Source: VRUE01 sp963705635 (GTDB taxonomy: Bacteria; Actinomycetota; Thermoleophilia; Solirubrobacterales; 70-9). From it: a stretch of 64,000 nucleotides of DNA. Each line of letters starts with the position of its first letter. Position 1 is the stretch's first letter. Below, piece after piece: positions 23,956 through 31,955 of the stretch. The translations under genes were made by a program, and so were the position numbers. The notes beneath the pieces were generated by a model. It saw nothing but the letters and a program-made list of their open reading frames with translations, had not been told where the DNA came from and made no database searches. The DNA is taken from assembly GCA_963705635.1 (NCBI GenBank), contig CAVPKH010000003.1:558001-622000 (forward strand). Reading direction: 5' to 3'.

Positions 23956-25337
23956 TCAGTCAGAGGTGGAGTCCACGACGTCGTCGGGCAATAGGTCGTC
24001 GGCGTTTCCACAATCCAGGCGAATTCGCGCAGGATCTCGTGGTGGTCCATTTCTTCGTAGTCACAAACTGTCACCTGACCGGCAAAAGGCTGATTCCAGA
24101 TCTGTGCCAGGTAGTAGTGCCAGATGCCGGAGAAGGTCGGACGACTGCCGCGGCCACCAGTTCGTGCCTCCGTCGCTCCCCCAGCCATGATCACCAGCCG
24201 GTTGACGGGGTTCGACTTGACCCAGCCAGCGAGCAACGAGTTCACATATCCCTGATCATCACAAGAGCCATTGATTTCATCGCCGCCCCCCGGATCGAAA
24301 AGAACCACTCGATGCACGTTAGCTCGCACCGAGGGTGAGAGAAGAGCGAAAATCGGCCCCAACCGTCCGAGGCTCCAGCCTGCCAACGTCCCCACGTTGG
24401 AACCGAGAGAGGCGACGTAGCGAGCAGACGGTTCGACGTCGCACCCGTGCTGCCAGTCGCGCTTGCGTAGTTCGTGGAAGGCAATTCCAGTTCCATCACC
24501 AAGGCCATTGGGGTATTCGTTTGGCGAGAAGAAGACCGAGTTCAAACCCGACTTGGGAGCGCTTTCCTTGGCTTCGATTCCGGCAGTCCCAAGTGGACAG
24601 GCCCCCTCCCCGGGAGAAGGCTGTCCGGCGGCAACCCCATCGTCGATGAAGTGGGCGTTGACCCAACCCCTGCCTGCGCTCGGGCGGCTGAGGTTTTCCA
24701 CATAGCTCCACCAGGTATTGGCGTAGGGGCCGACCGGATCGCCAACAGAACCGCAGATCACCTGGACCCGATCCCCGGTGTAGACGCCGACACCGGGAGT
24801 CCTAGGGGTATCTCCCCAATGAGGCGAGCTGCGAAAGTAGACACCCCCGTCGGCATCGACGATCGAATAGACAGATCCCCCTGCAGCCGGAACGGGACTC
24901 GGCACCGGGGCGGCGCCGGGTGGGGCCGGGGCTGATCCTGCTCCGCAAAGCGGAACCCCGTACTTGGCCGTCAGTTCTTCGTTGGAGTGATAGCTGCTGT
25001 CGTCGTAGTAAGAGGCGTAGAAGCCCGTGACGCCGCCGTAGGTCACGTTGAACCAAATCGGAACGCCATTGATGTTCTGCCCCCACGCGAAGCAATGAAA
25101 ATCGGGGCTCGCCCCTTCCGGCATCCAGCCAACCGGGGGACGCGACGTATTTGGTTCGGGGCGGATAAAGACCCCTTCTCCACTGGTATTGGCGATGTGA
25201 ATTGGAGCCGAAATAGCGCAGGCACCAGCAGGCAGAAGCAAGGCTACGAATAGCGCGAAAGCAGCGACTGCTGCCCATCGACGCGCGCGAACCCTGCGCC
25301 GTCTCAACCCCGTGAGCGATCTAGTCCCGTCTGTCAA
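23943..25337 (-). CDS. Secreted SH3-like protein with an alpha/beta-hydrolase-like C-terminus
   Basis: 464 residues from TTG at 25337 (a later start at about residue 8-20 is possible). A basic N-terminus and signal peptide (WAAVAAFALFVALLLPAGACA) precede two SH3-like segments: HIANTSGEGVFIRPEPNTS and YSIVDADGGVYFRSSPHWGDTPR with WWSYVENLSRPSAGRGWVNAHFIDDG. The C-terminal half has strands and turns such as VVLFDPGGGDE and NRLVIMAGGATE, suggesting a hydrolase-type Rossmann fold, but I cannot place a catalytic triad. Probably a cell-wall-associated or secreted enzyme. Confidence 0.65.
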   Translation of the reverse strand: MTDGTRSLTGLRRRRVRARRWAAVAAFALFVALLLPAGACAISAPIHIANTSGEGVFIRPEPNTSRPPVGWMPEGASPDFHCFAWGQNINGVPIWFNVTYGGVTGFYASYYDDSSYHSNEELTAKYGVPLCGAGSAPAPPGAAPVPSPVPAAGGSVYSIVDADGGVYFRSSPHWGDTPRTPGVGVYTGDRVQVICGSVGDPVGPYANTWWSYVENLSRPSAGRGWVNAHFIDDGVAAGQPSPGEGACPLGTAGIEAKESAPKSGLNSVFFSPNEYPNGLGDGTGIAFHELRKRDWQHGCDVEPSARYVASLGSNVGTLAGWSLGRLGPIFALLSPSVRANVHRVVLFDPGGGDEINGSCDDQGYVNSLLAGWVKSNPVNRLVIMAGGATEARTGGRGSRPTFSGIWHYYLAQIWNQPFAGQVTVCDYEEMDHHEILREFAWIVETPTTYCPTTSWTPPLTEWHP

Positions 25338-25775
25338 GGCGGCGAATACTAATGAATCATCCGTATCTATTAAATACTGGAAAGTTTCTGCTCGGTTTCG
25401 GCGCTCAACCGTGGACCTTGCGGACCTCGAAATCGGTAACCTGCATCACCTCAGAGCACTTCAGGTCGCCTGAAGGCACTGAATGGAACTGAAAACGTCC
25501 TCTACCCCGATTGACAGCCTGGACCGAACGGTCGCGCGGCTTCAATGGCACGAGCTCGTCGATGTGCGGGCGGGGCGGACGCCCGGCAATGCAGTCCAAC
25601 TCCAACTCGACTGCGTCCCAGGTCCAGCGGCCAAGGCTTACGCATAACGCTCGCTAGCCGATATCCGCAGCATCGCGACCGGGGCTCCTGCCACAAGCGC
25701 CGACCCGGTCCTAGAGCACCGAATGGCATCGAACACGAGGTCCTGAAGCGTCGAGGACGAAGAGGGCATCGCCGA
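25338..25775. other. Non-coding stretch between secreted-protein genes
   Basis: 438 bases without a convincing gene. A/T-rich positions near 25345-25390 could hold the promoter of the leftward SH3-like gene. Repeat R2 lies at 25411-25475. A 66-residue minus-strand reading frame across 25405-25605 exists but shows no family, no ribosome site and only encodes the repeat, so it is not called. Confidence 0.5.
25411..25475. repeat. Repeat R2, copy 1
   Basis: A block of about 55 bases beginning GGACCTCGAAATCGGTAACC and ending GCACTTCAGGTCGCCTGAA is nearly identical to 36106-36160, differing at only a few positions. The second copy directly precedes a tRNA-Leu 3' fragment, so R2 may be part of an attachment region. 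This first copy might mark an internal junction of the island. Confidence 0.75.
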
Positions 25776-26876
25776 CTACCCGAAAATCGCTCCGCTGTCG
25801 CGCAGCTTCTTCGTGCAGTCGCCTTCGTGGGTGACGAAAACGCAGTATTCGTCGACGCGGGTCAGTCGGTAGGAGAAGTGAGCCCGCTTTTCGTGATGCG
25901 GGAAGGTCAGCCAGATCTGCCCTCGCCCGACATAGCCGGTGTCGCCGATCACCCAGCTCATCTTGCAGCCGACCCGTGTCGCCGAGACGCGTCGATTGCA
26001 TTTGATGCTGCCGCCGGCACGGGCTTCGTAGCTGAACCGGCTGAGGACCGAACGCATGTAGTTGCGAGCCGCATAGCCGCCGAGGCGGTGGACGGGCTCG
26101 GGCTTGAAGCGCTCGCATGGATAGGGAATCGGCTGGTCGAAGCCTTCAGGGCCAGGTCCCTCGAGATCCTCGACGGAGAGTCGTGAGAACTGCCAGTGGC
26201 CGACCGTCGGGCAGTAGATCGGCCGCCAGAGGCGCAGGAGCGCTTCGTCTTCGGCGTAGTCCCGACAGGCGACGAGCGGCACATCCGGCGAGCAGGAGGG
26301 AAAGCGAAGGGTGCCGTGCGTCGATGCCCGGCTCGACCCCCATTCTTCCCAGCCTCGGTCGGCGAGGAAGCGGACCTTCCCGTCGGCGCAGGTCAGGGCG
26401 ATTTCGTTGGGTTCATAGATCGAGCCCGAGCAGCCGATCACGAAGTAGACCCGGCGCGAGCTCGCCTCGGCGGAACTGGAACGGCCACGGCGGCCCCAGG
26501 TCGAGGGGTGGTCTTCGGGCCTGCTCGACCCGTAGACCCAGCGGTTGCGGCGATGGCAGTACATCTGGCTTCCACCCAGCCCCGTCAGGCAGCGAAAGCC
26601 GTCAACGTCGTAGTAGATCGAACCGTCGCCGGTCTTCCCGTCGAAATGATCACCGCCAAGGACTCGTTCGAAGTATCCGCCCGCCACTTCCCGGCCGGTC
26701 TTGCACGAGGCGCGAACCGCGGCAACGCGGATCTTCGCACCTTCGACCGTCACCGAATGACAGGGCACCGCGGCGGTCGCATTGCTCGATGTGGCCCCAA
26801 GCGCCAGCTGGGCCATCGACAACAAAGCGATTGCCACGGCGAGTCGGCTGACCGAGCTGAGCGACTCCGAGCGCAT
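25776..26876 (-). CDS. Secreted cysteine-rich protein of unknown function
   Basis: 366 residues from ATG at 26876, the start that puts a signal peptide at the N-terminus (RLAVAIALLSMAQLALGATSSNATA). The mature part contains about a dozen cysteines (ASCKTG, FRCLTG, MYCHRR, IGCSGS, LTCADG, SCSPD, VACRDY, YCPT, YPCERF, IKCNRR, VGCKMS, GDCTKK) that would form several disulfides. There are two similar C-terminal segments ending in CxxC-like loops. No known domain is recognised. It belongs to a run of exported proteins in the island. Confidence 0.65.
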   Translation of the reverse strand: MRSESLSSVSRLAVAIALLSMAQLALGATSSNATAAVPCHSVTVEGAKIRVAAVRASCKTGREVAGGYFERVLGGDHFDGKTGDGSIYYDVDGFRCLTGLGGSQMYCHRRNRWVYGSSRPEDHPSTWGRRGRSSSAEASSRRVYFVIGCSGSIYEPNEIALTCADGKVRFLADRGWEEWGSSRASTHGTLRFPSCSPDVPLVACRDYAEDEALLRLWRPIYCPTVGHWQFSRLSVEDLEGPGPEGFDQPIPYPCERFKPEPVHRLGGYAARNYMRSVLSRFSYEARAGGSIKCNRRVSATRVGCKMSWVIGDTGYVGRGQIWLTFPHHEKRAHFSYRLTRVDEYCVFVTHEGDCTKKLRDSGAIFG

Positions 26877-27096
26877 TGCTCGCAGCCTATCCCAGGGAAT
26901 CCATCGAGTTGGAATCGGGTACGCGGGACTCGGCGGGGACCCTTTGGTCACGGGTTGGAAGAAACAAGCCGTGACTGCGCAGAGCAAAAGTTAGGGACTG
27001 CGTCATGCCGTTCTATTTCCTAGCAGTGGTTGTGGGGCTGACCAAAAACTCTGCTTCCTTTCGCAACTCAGGTTTCGTCTAGCAACGACAGGAGGA

Positions 27097-27792
27097 ATGA
27101 TGAGGAGATGCAGTTGCCTGTTCTTGGCAGTGGCTGGGATCGTGCTGATCCTCCCGGTGGCGCAAGCGGGTGCCTATAGCTCCGGCTCCCTCACCAACGC
27201 CTACGCCAACTCAGACTGGACGAAAGCGAGTTTCAACCTCTCGGTGACGGGCACTCCTTGCCTGAGCGGCTTCTGCGAATGGCGTCCGATCGTCATGGCC
27301 CAGCCCAACCTGCCCTCCTACAACTGCAAGCAGCAGGAGTGGGCCGACTCGGATCCGAACACGCAGCAGGCTTGGCTGGGGCCGGCGTTTACGACGAACA
27401 CGACCTACTCGGCCACGGTCACCGACGTGCCTATCCTCAACCGAGTCGTTGGTCAGAGGCTCTGCCTAGAAGTCTTCGGCCAAAACGAACACACAAGCCC
27501 GGTCTGTGAATCGCAGCGAAAAGTCTTCGAAGAATTCTTCCACGAACCGCAGCCGCCCTGCCAGCCTGAAAAATTCATCTTCTCCGAAACCGCCGGTGGC
27601 GCCATCCTGACGCTCGCCCCAGCGGCTCCAGTGGTTCCGTCCGCCGCAAGCACGCCTGCGACGCCGGCTCCATCGTCAAAGAAGCAGAGCTTGCATTGCC
27701 CCAAAGGCAAGCGGAAGGCCACCAAACAGGGCAAACAGACCTGCGTGAAGAAGCGCCATAAGCGGGCAAGCAAAGACGCCGGCAAGAAATGA
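27097..27792 (+). CDS. Secreted protein with a basic C-terminal tail
   Basis: 231 residues from ATG at 27097 with a strong ribosome site (CAGGAGG) just upstream. The signal peptide spans about residues 5-27 (CLFLAVAGIVLILPVAQAGA). The central domain has paired cysteines (GTPCLSGFCEW, YNCKQQ, LCLEVFG, PVCESQ) and looks beta-rich. Residues 180-231 are low-complexity (Ala/Pro/Ser, then Lys/Arg-rich with one more cysteine pair) and could bind cell-wall polymers or DNA electrostatically. Function unknown. Confidence 0.7.
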   Translation: MMRRCSCLFLAVAGIVLILPVAQAGAYSSGSLTNAYANSDWTKASFNLSVTGTPCLSGFCEWRPIVMAQPNLPSYNCKQQEWADSDPNTQQAWLGPAFTTNTTYSATVTDVPILNRVVGQRLCLEVFGQNEHTSPVCESQRKVFEEFFHEPQPPCQPEKFIFSETAGGAILTLAPAAPVVPSAASTPATPAPSSKKQSLHCPKGKRKATKQGKQTCVKKRHKRASKDAGKK

Positions 27793-27819
27793 TGGAGTGC
27801 GCGCCGAGCAGCCCAACGT

Positions 27820-28214
27820 GACGAAAGGCTTTCCGCCGGCTCGCTCATCGCCTTCGCTGCGCTTGTGGTCGGGCTCGGGCTCATTGCGTGCGGCGACAGC
27901 GCCAAAAGCGCGGCTCCGGGGCGGCGGTGGTCGAATCGAGCGAACGATTCCCCGAAGCGTTCATCGACCCCGACGGCAGCAAGATCTGTGACCTCTCGAG
28001 CACGAAGGCGATCTCGGGATTGCTGCTTATCAGCAGCGGCGACAACGATTCGAAGCGCTCAATTGCCCGAGTGCGATTTCAAGACGAAGCCGACGTCCTC
28101 CGCTGCCGAGCCTTGAGGACTCAGGTTCAGATCGACTATAGGCAAGTAACGACTGGAGTGAAAGAGACTCCGTCCGCTTGCCTCCGTGTAGGTTGCGACG
28201 CCAAGGTGCATTGA
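27820..28214 (+). pseudogene. Broken small lipoprotein gene
   Basis: In one frame the sequence reads RLSAGSLIAFAALVVGLGLIACGDSAKS, a lipoprotein signal peptide with lipobox LIAC. In the next frame, from about 27925 on, it continues AVVESSERFPEAFIDPDGSKICDLSSTKAISGLLLISSGDND and ends at 28214 with a typical secreted-domain C-terminus. One indel in the GGGGCGGCGG run joins the two. No valid start codon exists in the signal-peptide frame either, so at least two lesions are present. It is adjacent to another secreted-protein gene and is probably decayed cargo. Confidence 0.55.
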
Positions 28215-28215
28215 G

Positions 28216-29160
28216 CTATAAACCAAAAAATATTCCGGTGAATCCTGCCTCGTAACAGCGCTTCATCAATTTGGTGCCCAGGTTCAGGCGATCCTTGTGG
28301 AGGGTGTTGCACTCCGGCTTGAAGTAGTTGATCAACAGTGCCTCGGTGAGATCGATGCGATCACGCTCGCGCAGAATCTCTCGAGCCCTGCTGTCGGCAC
28401 TCTGCATCGCCTCTTCGCTGATCTCGACGCCGGGTTTCGCGCCTCCAATGGTTTCAATCGTTGTCCCCGCCCCAAGAACAATCCAGACATCGCGATTGGG
28501 ATGGTTCTCCATCGTGTCCTCGACGATTTCCTGGTACCGGCTATGGGAGTCGAGTCGGTCAAGCGCGCAAGACTCCCGAAGCTCGCCACGAGCGCGACCG
28601 ATGTAGTGAACCTTTAGATCGAAAAGCGAGGGTGCATAGGGATCTGGGACAAGGTTCAGCTGCGCAACGAGACCGAGGTCAAAGCTGAGTTCCTGATCCT
28701 CGCCTTTCATCACAATCGTCCTGCCACCGGACCGCAACGAGACATCGGTTATCCCCTCGGGGAGGCTGGCGGTGTGCCGATACACTTCCTCGCTCCCGTC
28801 GTCATCGACAATCTTCAGGGAAAGACTCAGTTTGCCGTCGAGGATCTTCGTTGCGTCCTCAATGGCCTTGACCGACGGTCGCGAGCAGATGAAATAGAAG
28901 GCTAGGCGGCCGACCTCCTCCTGCAGCTCAGCGGCGGACCGCCGTTCAGGTCCTCGCACGAGGCCGGTCCAGTCCGGCCCGACAATGGCCATCCGATATA
29001 TGCCCTGTTCGTTGATGCAGGGCTCCTGCTGCTCCTGAGGCAGCCGAGGGTAGCCGAGCGCTTCTCCGAGCTCAATCCGTTGCTGCAGCGCCACCGGATC
29101 GGCATTGCCCTTGACGACAACCGTCTCTTTGGCCCAAGCGGGGTCCCAGTACTTCGACAT
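28216..29160 (-). CDS. Unknown protein, last gene of the GmrSD-associated cluster
   Basis: 314 residues from ATG at 29160, 13 bases after the stop of the upstream gene and behind a TAGGGGC ribosome-site-like sequence. The N-terminus is MSKYWDPAWAKETVVV. There is a beta-rich centre (LSLSLKIVDDDGSEEVYRHTASLPEG; GRTIVMKGEDQELSFDL) and a C-terminal block ALLINYFKPECNTLHKDRL with several conserved-looking aromatic and charged residues. No family is recognised. Tight spacing puts it in the same operon as the helical protein before it. Confidence 0.6.
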   Translation of the reverse strand: MSKYWDPAWAKETVVVKGNADPVALQQRIELGEALGYPRLPQEQQEPCINEQGIYRMAIVGPDWTGLVRGPERRSAAELQEEVGRLAFYFICSRPSVKAIEDATKILDGKLSLSLKIVDDDGSEEVYRHTASLPEGITDVSLRSGGRTIVMKGEDQELSFDLGLVAQLNLVPDPYAPSLFDLKVHYIGRARGELRESCALDRLDSHSRYQEIVEDTMENHPNRDVWIVLGAGTTIETIGGAKPGVEISEEAMQSADSRAREILRERDRIDLTEALLINYFKPECNTLHKDRLNLGTKLMKRCYEAGFTGIFFGL

Positions 29161-29173
29161 CGGTACTACGCCC

Positions 29174-29962
29174 CTACGAAGCCCGCTCAACCTTGTAATC
29201 GAAAAACTCAGACACCTGCGAGACGAACCTTGTCCTGTGGAACTTCCACCTGGGCGCATCATCGAGCAGAGAGACAAAGAGGTCGCCGGAGAAATCTGGG
29301 CCGATCCCCTCGAAGACCAAGGCCAATACGAGGTCCAGGGTCTGGGAAGCCAGCCGAGTGAAGGCTTCGAGCACCTTTGGTCCCTCGAACCCCGCGAATT
29401 CCCCCCGCACGACGCGGGCAAGCCGTTCCTCGCTCGCTCGTCGCGATGGATGTACGAATCCACTCAAGGCGCTGAACGACTGACCAACAGCTTTCCGGAG
29501 CTCCTCTTTGTCCTCGATCATCCGCAGTACTACGTCACCGATCAGCGAGACCGAGGAGCGGGGGACTTTGGAGTTGTCGCCAAGGAAGCGGATCCGCTCC
29601 TCAAGCGACGCGTCCCCGGCCAACTGCTGATCTACATACACGTACTTCACAGCTGACTCGAGCAGATAGCGCAGCTCGCGTCGGGCCGCGTTGAAAGCCC
29701 CTTCTCGGCTCAGCATGCGAAGCGCGACGACGGACTCCAGCAGATCGTCCATCGAGCGCTGAAGAATCCACTCTTCGCTCTGCGGATAGCGCGAGAAGGC
29801 AAGCCAGCTTGAGCGCAGGCCCACGGCAAAGTCCTGTACGAGCCGGTCCAGATGGATCTCGGCATCCTCATAGCGCTTGGTCGACCGCGTGCCCTCGTGT
29901 GCCTCGATCAGCGCCTTGAGATCATCGGCGGCTGAGGAGATCTGGTCCTCTGCCTTACTCAC
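29174..29962 (-). CDS. Unknown all-helical protein (possible HEPN/DUF5677-like)
   Basis: 262 residues from GTG at 29962. The sequence is predicted almost entirely alpha-helical. The centre REGAFNAARRELRYLLESAVKYVYVDQQ, followed about 70 residues later by FSALSGFVHPS, resembles proteins of the DUF5677/AbiV-like helical superfamily, where an Arg-rich helix pairs with a later histidine. This is a pattern impression, not a firm match. The gene lies 162 bases after the GmrSD-like gene and 13 bases before the next gene on the same strand. Confidence 0.55.
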   Translation of the reverse strand: MSKAEDQISSAADDLKALIEAHEGTRSTKRYEDAEIHLDRLVQDFAVGLRSSWLAFSRYPQSEEWILQRSMDDLLESVVALRMLSREGAFNAARRELRYLLESAVKYVYVDQQLAGDASLEERIRFLGDNSKVPRSSVSLIGDVVLRMIEDKEELRKAVGQSFSALSGFVHPSRRASEERLARVVRGEFAGFEGPKVLEAFTRLASQTLDLVLALVFEGIGPDFSGDLFVSLLDDAPRWKFHRTRFVSQVSEFFDYKVERAS

Positions 29963-30124
29963 GTCGTCCTTTCGTGAACCCCCTCTGGGCCGGAGTCTCC
30001 GCACCCACCGAGCGCTGCAGGATTGCAGTCACGACAGTTGCGAGCATTCCGTAAGTCCGCCACATGAGACCGGGACCGTACCCAATTCCCCGAGGCGCCA
30101 TGACCCTCCCAGCCTTCTGCCTGT

Positions 30125-31930
30125 TCAGGCTCGTGGGCCAGACCAGATCCGGCAGAACTCATCGGCCAGGAACTCGCCCCGCCGGTCGATATCCCGCTCG
30201 GTAAACGCCTCCGGATGCTGATCAGACAGGCGAGTATTGAGCAGGAGCAAGCTGTGTCTCGCCAACCCGCGGCGCTTGTCATTAGCGACCTCCGGCGCGT
30301 GCCAGGGCCCGTGGCTCAAGCTGGAGTTCAGCTCGCCCGTGATCAGCGTGAGGTTGCCGAGGCGATGGAGATGCTGCTCGCGCCATTGGCGGGGGTCCTC
30401 GACCGACTCATCAAGCGACCAATGCGCCTCCCAAGACTGAGGAAGCACATGCTCGAGGGTCAGGTTCTCCGGTCTCGCCAGGCCCTGCTCGGTCCGTGGA
30501 TCCTGCGTCCGCAGACGCGCCTCGATCTCCCAGAGAACCATGACCAACCGGTCCTGCCGCCGAAACCCATAGAGCTGCTTCTCGACGATCGTCTCCCTCA
30601 CTTCCGCATCGGTCGGCCAGCGATTCACCGGAGCTTCCTGCCCGGCGAGGAATTCCTCCGCCGCCATGTCAACGTCTGCCAGCCTCCCCTTGAGGACCGC
30701 CACCAGTTCGGCCGCAAGGCGGTTGTAGTTCTTGGTCGTCACGCCGCAGATCATGCGTCGCACGATGAAGTCCTCGAGGATCGCAAGGACCCGGCGCCGG
30801 CGGCCCTCCTCCACATCAGGCTCCCGAAAGAGCAGCAGAGCGACCGGGATCATGGTCGTCGTGTCGAGCAGCTCCAGGAGGTCGAAGAAGCGTCGCTCGG
30901 GACTGCCCTCCGGCATCTCGTCGAAGGAGCGCACGATGGCCGCGTCCGAGCAGAGCCGAGGGATCAACTCCGCCATCGCTGGCGCCTCCGCCCGCGCCAA
31001 GACGCCGGCTTGGAAGGTCTTGAACAGCTCGGTGGCCGGGACCGGGCGGCCGAGCTCGACGACCAGCCAGTGCATCAGGAACAGATCCCCGTTCTTGGTG
31101 AAAAGGCGACCCTGGCGCCGGTCTTCGCGCCAGTATTCGCGGTCGAGCTCGGGCGCCCAGAAATCTTCGTAGAGCCGATCGGCGTCCGCAGATTCCTCGC
31201 TGGCGGTCAGGAACACAGAGTTCTTCAACAGATCGAGGGCGATCAGAGGCGTTCCCCGTGCGTTCAAGGTCTCGAAGATCACCTGCGGGTTGTCACTGTC
31301 CTCCAGCCGGATGGCCACCAGCTTCAACAGATCCGTCGCCGTTACCCGAAGAGCCTCGAGCCGTCGACCAGGCTCGGCATCTTCTGTCGCCCACTCTTCG
31401 ATGCGCTCGCGGAAATAGGCGGCCGCCTCTTGGATCTCGTTGCCCGGATCGTCCTCTGCCTCGCCTGGGTCGCTGTCGGCCGCCATAGCCGCCTCGAATG
31501 CGCTTCGGTTCGCATTGGTCGGCCAGACCTTGAAGCGCTCGATCCCCTCGGCCAGCAAAGGATCGTTGTAGACGAGGCGACGAACGAGTTGCGCCTGATC
31601 CCCGCAGCCCAAAGCGTCGGCGCAACGTGCTGCCGCGCAGAGGAATAGCTGCAGCGTCGTCAAGCGCTGCTGTCCGTCGATAACCAGGAATCGCTGCGGG
31701 GTCCCGGGCGGATTGTCCTCCTGCTGGATGACGATCGCCCCGAGGAAGTGACTCGGCGAGCCACTCGAAGCGCCACCGTCAAGCACGTGCTCGACGACGG
31801 TCAAGATGTCTTCCCAAAGGGGCTCCCACTGCTGCTCACACGTCCACACGTAGGGCCGCTGATACAGCGGGATCACGTAGCGGACGTCAAGCTGAAAGAG
31901 CTGCGTGAGGTTGCGGGTCTCCGCCTGCAT
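30125..31930 (-). CDS. GmrSD-type DUF262/DUF1524 protein (type IV restriction-like)
   Basis: 601 residues from ATG at 31930; the open frame extends upstream but the family start MQAETRNLTQLFQLDVRYVIPLYQRPYVW is at this ATG. The N-terminal DUF262 (ParB/Srx-like NTPase) domain has YQRPYVW and IDGQQRLTTL (84-93), plus FETLNARGTPL. The C-terminal DUF1524 HNH-type nuclease has LEHVLPQSWEAHW and HRLGNLTLITGELNSSLSHGPW. Single-chain GmrSD enzymes cut modified (for example glucosylated hydroxymethylcytosine) phage DNA using NTP. Its start lies 25 bases behind the large helical-repeat gene, implying coupling. Substrate modification is unknown. Confidence 0.88.
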   Translation of the reverse strand: MQAETRNLTQLFQLDVRYVIPLYQRPYVWTCEQQWEPLWEDILTVVEHVLDGGASSGSPSHFLGAIVIQQEDNPPGTPQRFLVIDGQQRLTTLQLFLCAAARCADALGCGDQAQLVRRLVYNDPLLAEGIERFKVWPTNANRSAFEAAMAADSDPGEAEDDPGNEIQEAAAYFRERIEEWATEDAEPGRRLEALRVTATDLLKLVAIRLEDSDNPQVIFETLNARGTPLIALDLLKNSVFLTASEESADADRLYEDFWAPELDREYWREDRRQGRLFTKNGDLFLMHWLVVELGRPVPATELFKTFQAGVLARAEAPAMAELIPRLCSDAAIVRSFDEMPEGSPERRFFDLLELLDTTTMIPVALLLFREPDVEEGRRRRVLAILEDFIVRRMICGVTTKNYNRLAAELVAVLKGRLADVDMAAEEFLAGQEAPVNRWPTDAEVRETIVEKQLYGFRRQDRLVMVLWEIEARLRTQDPRTEQGLARPENLTLEHVLPQSWEAHWSLDESVEDPRQWREQHLHRLGNLTLITGELNSSLSHGPWHAPEVANDKRRGLARHSLLLLNTRLSDQHPEAFTERDIDRRGEFLADEFCRIWSGPRA

Positions 31931-31955
31931 ATGGTTGGACCCTATCCGCAGTGGT

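Noticed and set aside
25405..25605. 66-codon minus-strand frame over repeat R2
   Set aside because: No ribosome site and no known domain; the matching repeat at 36.1 kb does not keep the frame upstream of the shared block.
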